In this document: positions 62,175 to 64,000 of the stretch, piece by piece
Numbering within the stretch: the first letter of the stretch is position 1
Layout: each line of letters starts with the position of its first letter
NCBI RefSeq assembly: GCF_009799805.1
Contig: NZ_CP047050.1
Span: 1,068,001-1,132,000, forward strand
DNA length: 64,000 bases
Source: Myroides phaeus
GTDB taxonomy: Bacteria; Bacteroidota; Bacteroidia; Flavobacteriales; Flavobacteriaceae
Direction of reading: 5' to 3'
Position numbers and translations under genes: made by a program
Notes under the pieces: model-generated
Told to the model about the DNA's origin: nothing
Databases searched by the model: none
The model's input: only the letters and a program-made list of their open reading frames with translations

Positions 62175-64000
62175 TTAGTTATTTGAGGTTAGATAATTGA
62201 TTTGAATGATGTTATCATTATACATTTTTAGCGTATCTAAATAGTTATTGATAAAATCAAGTGCTTGATTTGTCAATATCACATACTCTAAATAGTTTAT
62301 CTCTCCATTGATAAATTGCAGTTGCGCTGTTTCAATAATTGTTGAGGTATTTTTCAGGGTGTTATTCTCATAATTACCAAGAATAGCAAGATTGTTCTGA
62401 TGGTTTGTCAACAATTGTTGATAACGGTTTTCCATACTGTTTTTAGTCATTTCTAATTCGGCATCAGCTAAATCTTCTGCCTTTTTAGAAGCCTTAACTC
62501 TGGCGCGTTGACCTGTTGTAAACAAGGGTAAACTAACACCAACGTGGAAAGAACTAAAGCGCTCACTTCTGTCATAGTAAACATCATTAGAAGCAACTCC
62601 CATAAACGTACTGTTGTTGTATCCAACTTGTAAATTAGGCAGTTGTTTAGATTTCTCCAATTTTGTTTGCTCGTGTGCTATGACCTTTTGTTGTTCAATC
62701 ATTTGAAGAACAGGATTGTTTTGTAAATCTGCTTCAAGCGCCGTTAAAATAGCTTTGTTATCCTCTAATTGAGGAACAATATTTTCTGTTGTATTCAATA
62801 AGTATTTTAATTGAAGTTGTGTTAAGCTTATTGCTTTTTGAACTTCAGCTAATTGCGCTTGAATACTAATTTGCTGGTTTTGAGCTGTTGTTTTTTCTAA
62901 GATATTACTTTCTCCTTTTTGTAATCTAAGCAAAGCTTTGTTGTAGAAGTTAGTGTACATACTATCTGCTCGTTGTAGTAATTTCTCTTTTTCTACCCAA
63001 TAGCTATAATCGTAGAAGCTTTGTGTTACTGCTCGTTTTAGTTCATAACTTTTTAAATCAAGGTTATAAACACTTTGTTGATATTCTGCTCTAAACACAT
63101 TCTTTTGTTTACTATAAACAGTTGGGAACGCAAATTCTTGAACTACTCCAAACTTGTTGTCTGTGTATGGTCCATTAATTTGTCCAAATTCACCGGTAAA
63201 TGTAGTTTGTGGCAAATCAGCCCCTGTTTTGATAAAGGCTTTAGCATATTCCGTTCTCAATTTTTCAGCGCGAATCACAGTATTGTTTTCTAAAGCTGTT
63301 TCTAACGCCGTGTTTAGTGTCACTGGTGTTTGTGCATTAGCTGTAAACCCAAGACCTACAAGTAATATAGCTGCAACTGTTTTCTTCTTTTTAAAGAAGT
63401 CAAACTTTAAGCGTTGTTCAAATGTGATGTACAACAATGGCAATACGAATAAAGTTAGGAAAGTTGCTAACATTAACCCCCCAATTACAACAGTTGCTAA
63501 TGGTCTTTGAACTTCAGCACCTGCCCCATTACTCAATGCCATTGGCAAGAACCCAAAAGACGCTACACAAGCAGTCATTAATACTGGGCGCAACCTTGTT
63601 TTTGCTCCTCTTATCACGATAAATACTATATTTTTAATTCCTGATTTTTGTAATCTATTAAATTCGGCAATAAGCACAATACCATTAAGTACGGCTACCC
63701 CAAACAGGGCAATAAATCCGACTCCCGCACTAATACTAAACGGCATTCCTCTTAAGGCTAATAAGAATACTCCTCCAATAATTGATAGTGGAATAGCAGT
63801 GAAAATCATTAAACATTCGCGTATATCTTTAAAAGCAAAGAATAATAAAACGAAGATTAATACCAATGCTAACGGTACCGCAATTGCCAAACGAGCTTTT
63901 GCTTCGTTTAGGTTTTCAAATTGTCCACCATACGTAATTTGATATCCGACAGGTAGCGTAATTTGTGCTTCTACTTTTTCTTGTAACTCTTCTACAATAC
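62175..64000 (-). CDS. CusA/CzcA-type RND pump fused to TolC-like channel (partial)
   Basis: The 5' end lies beyond the right edge. The visible about 608 residues begin in the last part of an RND heavy-metal pump (GYQITYGGQFENLNEAKARLAIAVP, PLSIIGGVFLLALRG, FGVAVLNGIVLIAEFNRLQ, TRLRPVLMTACVASFGFLPMAL). After FFKKKKTVAAILLVGLGFTANAQ, which looks like an internal signal sequence, comes a TolC/OMF-type outer-membrane factor (about 420 residues, LNTALETALENN, NLDLKSYELKRAVTQSFYDYSYW). Such CusA-TolC fusions occur in Bacteroidota. The internal signal implies the channel part is cleaved or crosses the membrane. Confidence 0.9.
   Translation of the reverse strand, partial: IVEELQEKVEAQITLPVGYQITYGGQFENLNEAKARLAIAVPLALVLIFVLLFFAFKDIRECLMIFTAIPLSIIGGVFLLALRGMPFSISAGVGFIALFGVAVLNGIVLIAEFNRLQKSGIKNIVFIVIRGAKTRLRPVLMTACVASFGFLPMALSNGAGAEVQRPLATVVIGGLMLATFLTLFVLPLLYITFEQRLKFDFFKKKKTVAAILLVGLGFTANAQTPVTLNTALETALENNTVIRAEKLRTEYAKAFIKTGADLPQTTFTGEFGQINGPYTDNKFGVVQEFAFPTVYSKQKNVFRAEYQQSVYNLDLKSYELKRAVTQSFYDYSYWVEKEKLLQRADSMYTNFYNKALLRLQKGESNILEKTTAQNQQISIQAQLAEVQKAISLTQLQLKYLLNTTENIVPQLEDNKAILTALEADLQNNPVLQMIEQQKVIAHEQTKLEKSKQLPNLQVGYNNSTFMGVASNDVYYDRSERFSSFHVGVSLPLFTTGQRARVKASKKAEDLADAELEMTKNSMENRYQQLLTNHQNNLAILGNYENNTLKNTSTIIETAQLQFINGEINYLEYVILTNQALDFINNYLDTLKMYNDNIIQINYLTSNN

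Overview
This is a low-GC chromosomal segment from the family Flavobacteriaceae (Bacteroidota). Supporting signs are promoters of the TTG-N20-TAnnTTTG type instead of sigma70 boxes, no clear Shine-Dalgarno sequences, CarboxypepD_reg-type TonB-dependent receptors, an M56/BlaI pair with a plug-like tail, an IPExxxVDY protein, and a CusA-TolC fusion. A chromosomal subclass B1 metallo-beta-lactamase of apparent MUS/TUS type points to Myroides (M. odoratimimus-like). The genus is an inference; the family is well supported. Most of the window is core genome. I see no tRNA, rRNA, CRISPR array, prophage or intact insertion sequence.

Layout. 0-5.2 kb: a TonB-dependent receptor with a CxxC in its plug, a thioredoxin-fold protein, and a BlaI-like repressor with an M56 (BlaR1-like) sensor. 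5.2-5.8 kb: a gene-free repeat block. 5.8-15.5 kb: a small ABC ATPase plus membrane protein, two tandem RlpA-like proteins, a CYTH protein, a SpecificRecomb-type membrane protein, a Kef-type antiporter, DNA polymerase IV, LD-carboxypeptidase and YraN. 15.5-16.3 kb: a transposase remnant and a structured repeat. 16.3-24.7 kb: a siderophore receptor with a PepSY membrane protein, bacilliredoxin, PlsC, acyl-ACP desaturase, HD hydrolase and an SLC13 permease. 24.8-34.8 kb: PurF, PfkB kinase, RNase HI, PurN, AcpP-FabF-RNase III, an IPExxxVDY protein, pyruvate kinase and superoxide dismutase.

34.9-49.2 kb: an AddA-like helicase-nuclease and an AddB-like nuclease separated by kbl and an OmpA/TSP3 porin, then an alpha/beta hydrolase, a ChaN-like protein and the sdhCAB operon. 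49.4-60.6 kb: omega-amidase, a BIG_5 lipoprotein, ComF, a YchJ-like protein, aspartase, an NAD-binding protein, YceI, glycyl-tRNA synthetase, and a two-gene unit of a Tat-exported aminotransferase followed by the metallo-beta-lactamase, then an orphan lipoprotein. 61.0-64.0 kb: a heavy-metal RND efflux operon that runs off the right edge.

The most unusual signal is intergenic. Three loci (about 15.9, 28.1 and 60.75 kb) share a core close to TTCGGGAAAAAGGCTTGT and a CGTTTAAA box 65-66 nt further on. Each core is flanked by 15-16 bp perfect inverted arms. The arm sequence differs between loci but stays complementary within each locus. The arms are built from degenerate units with an 11-bp period. 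A fourth block at 5.3 kb has the same 11-bp architecture without the core. I cannot assign these to a known element.
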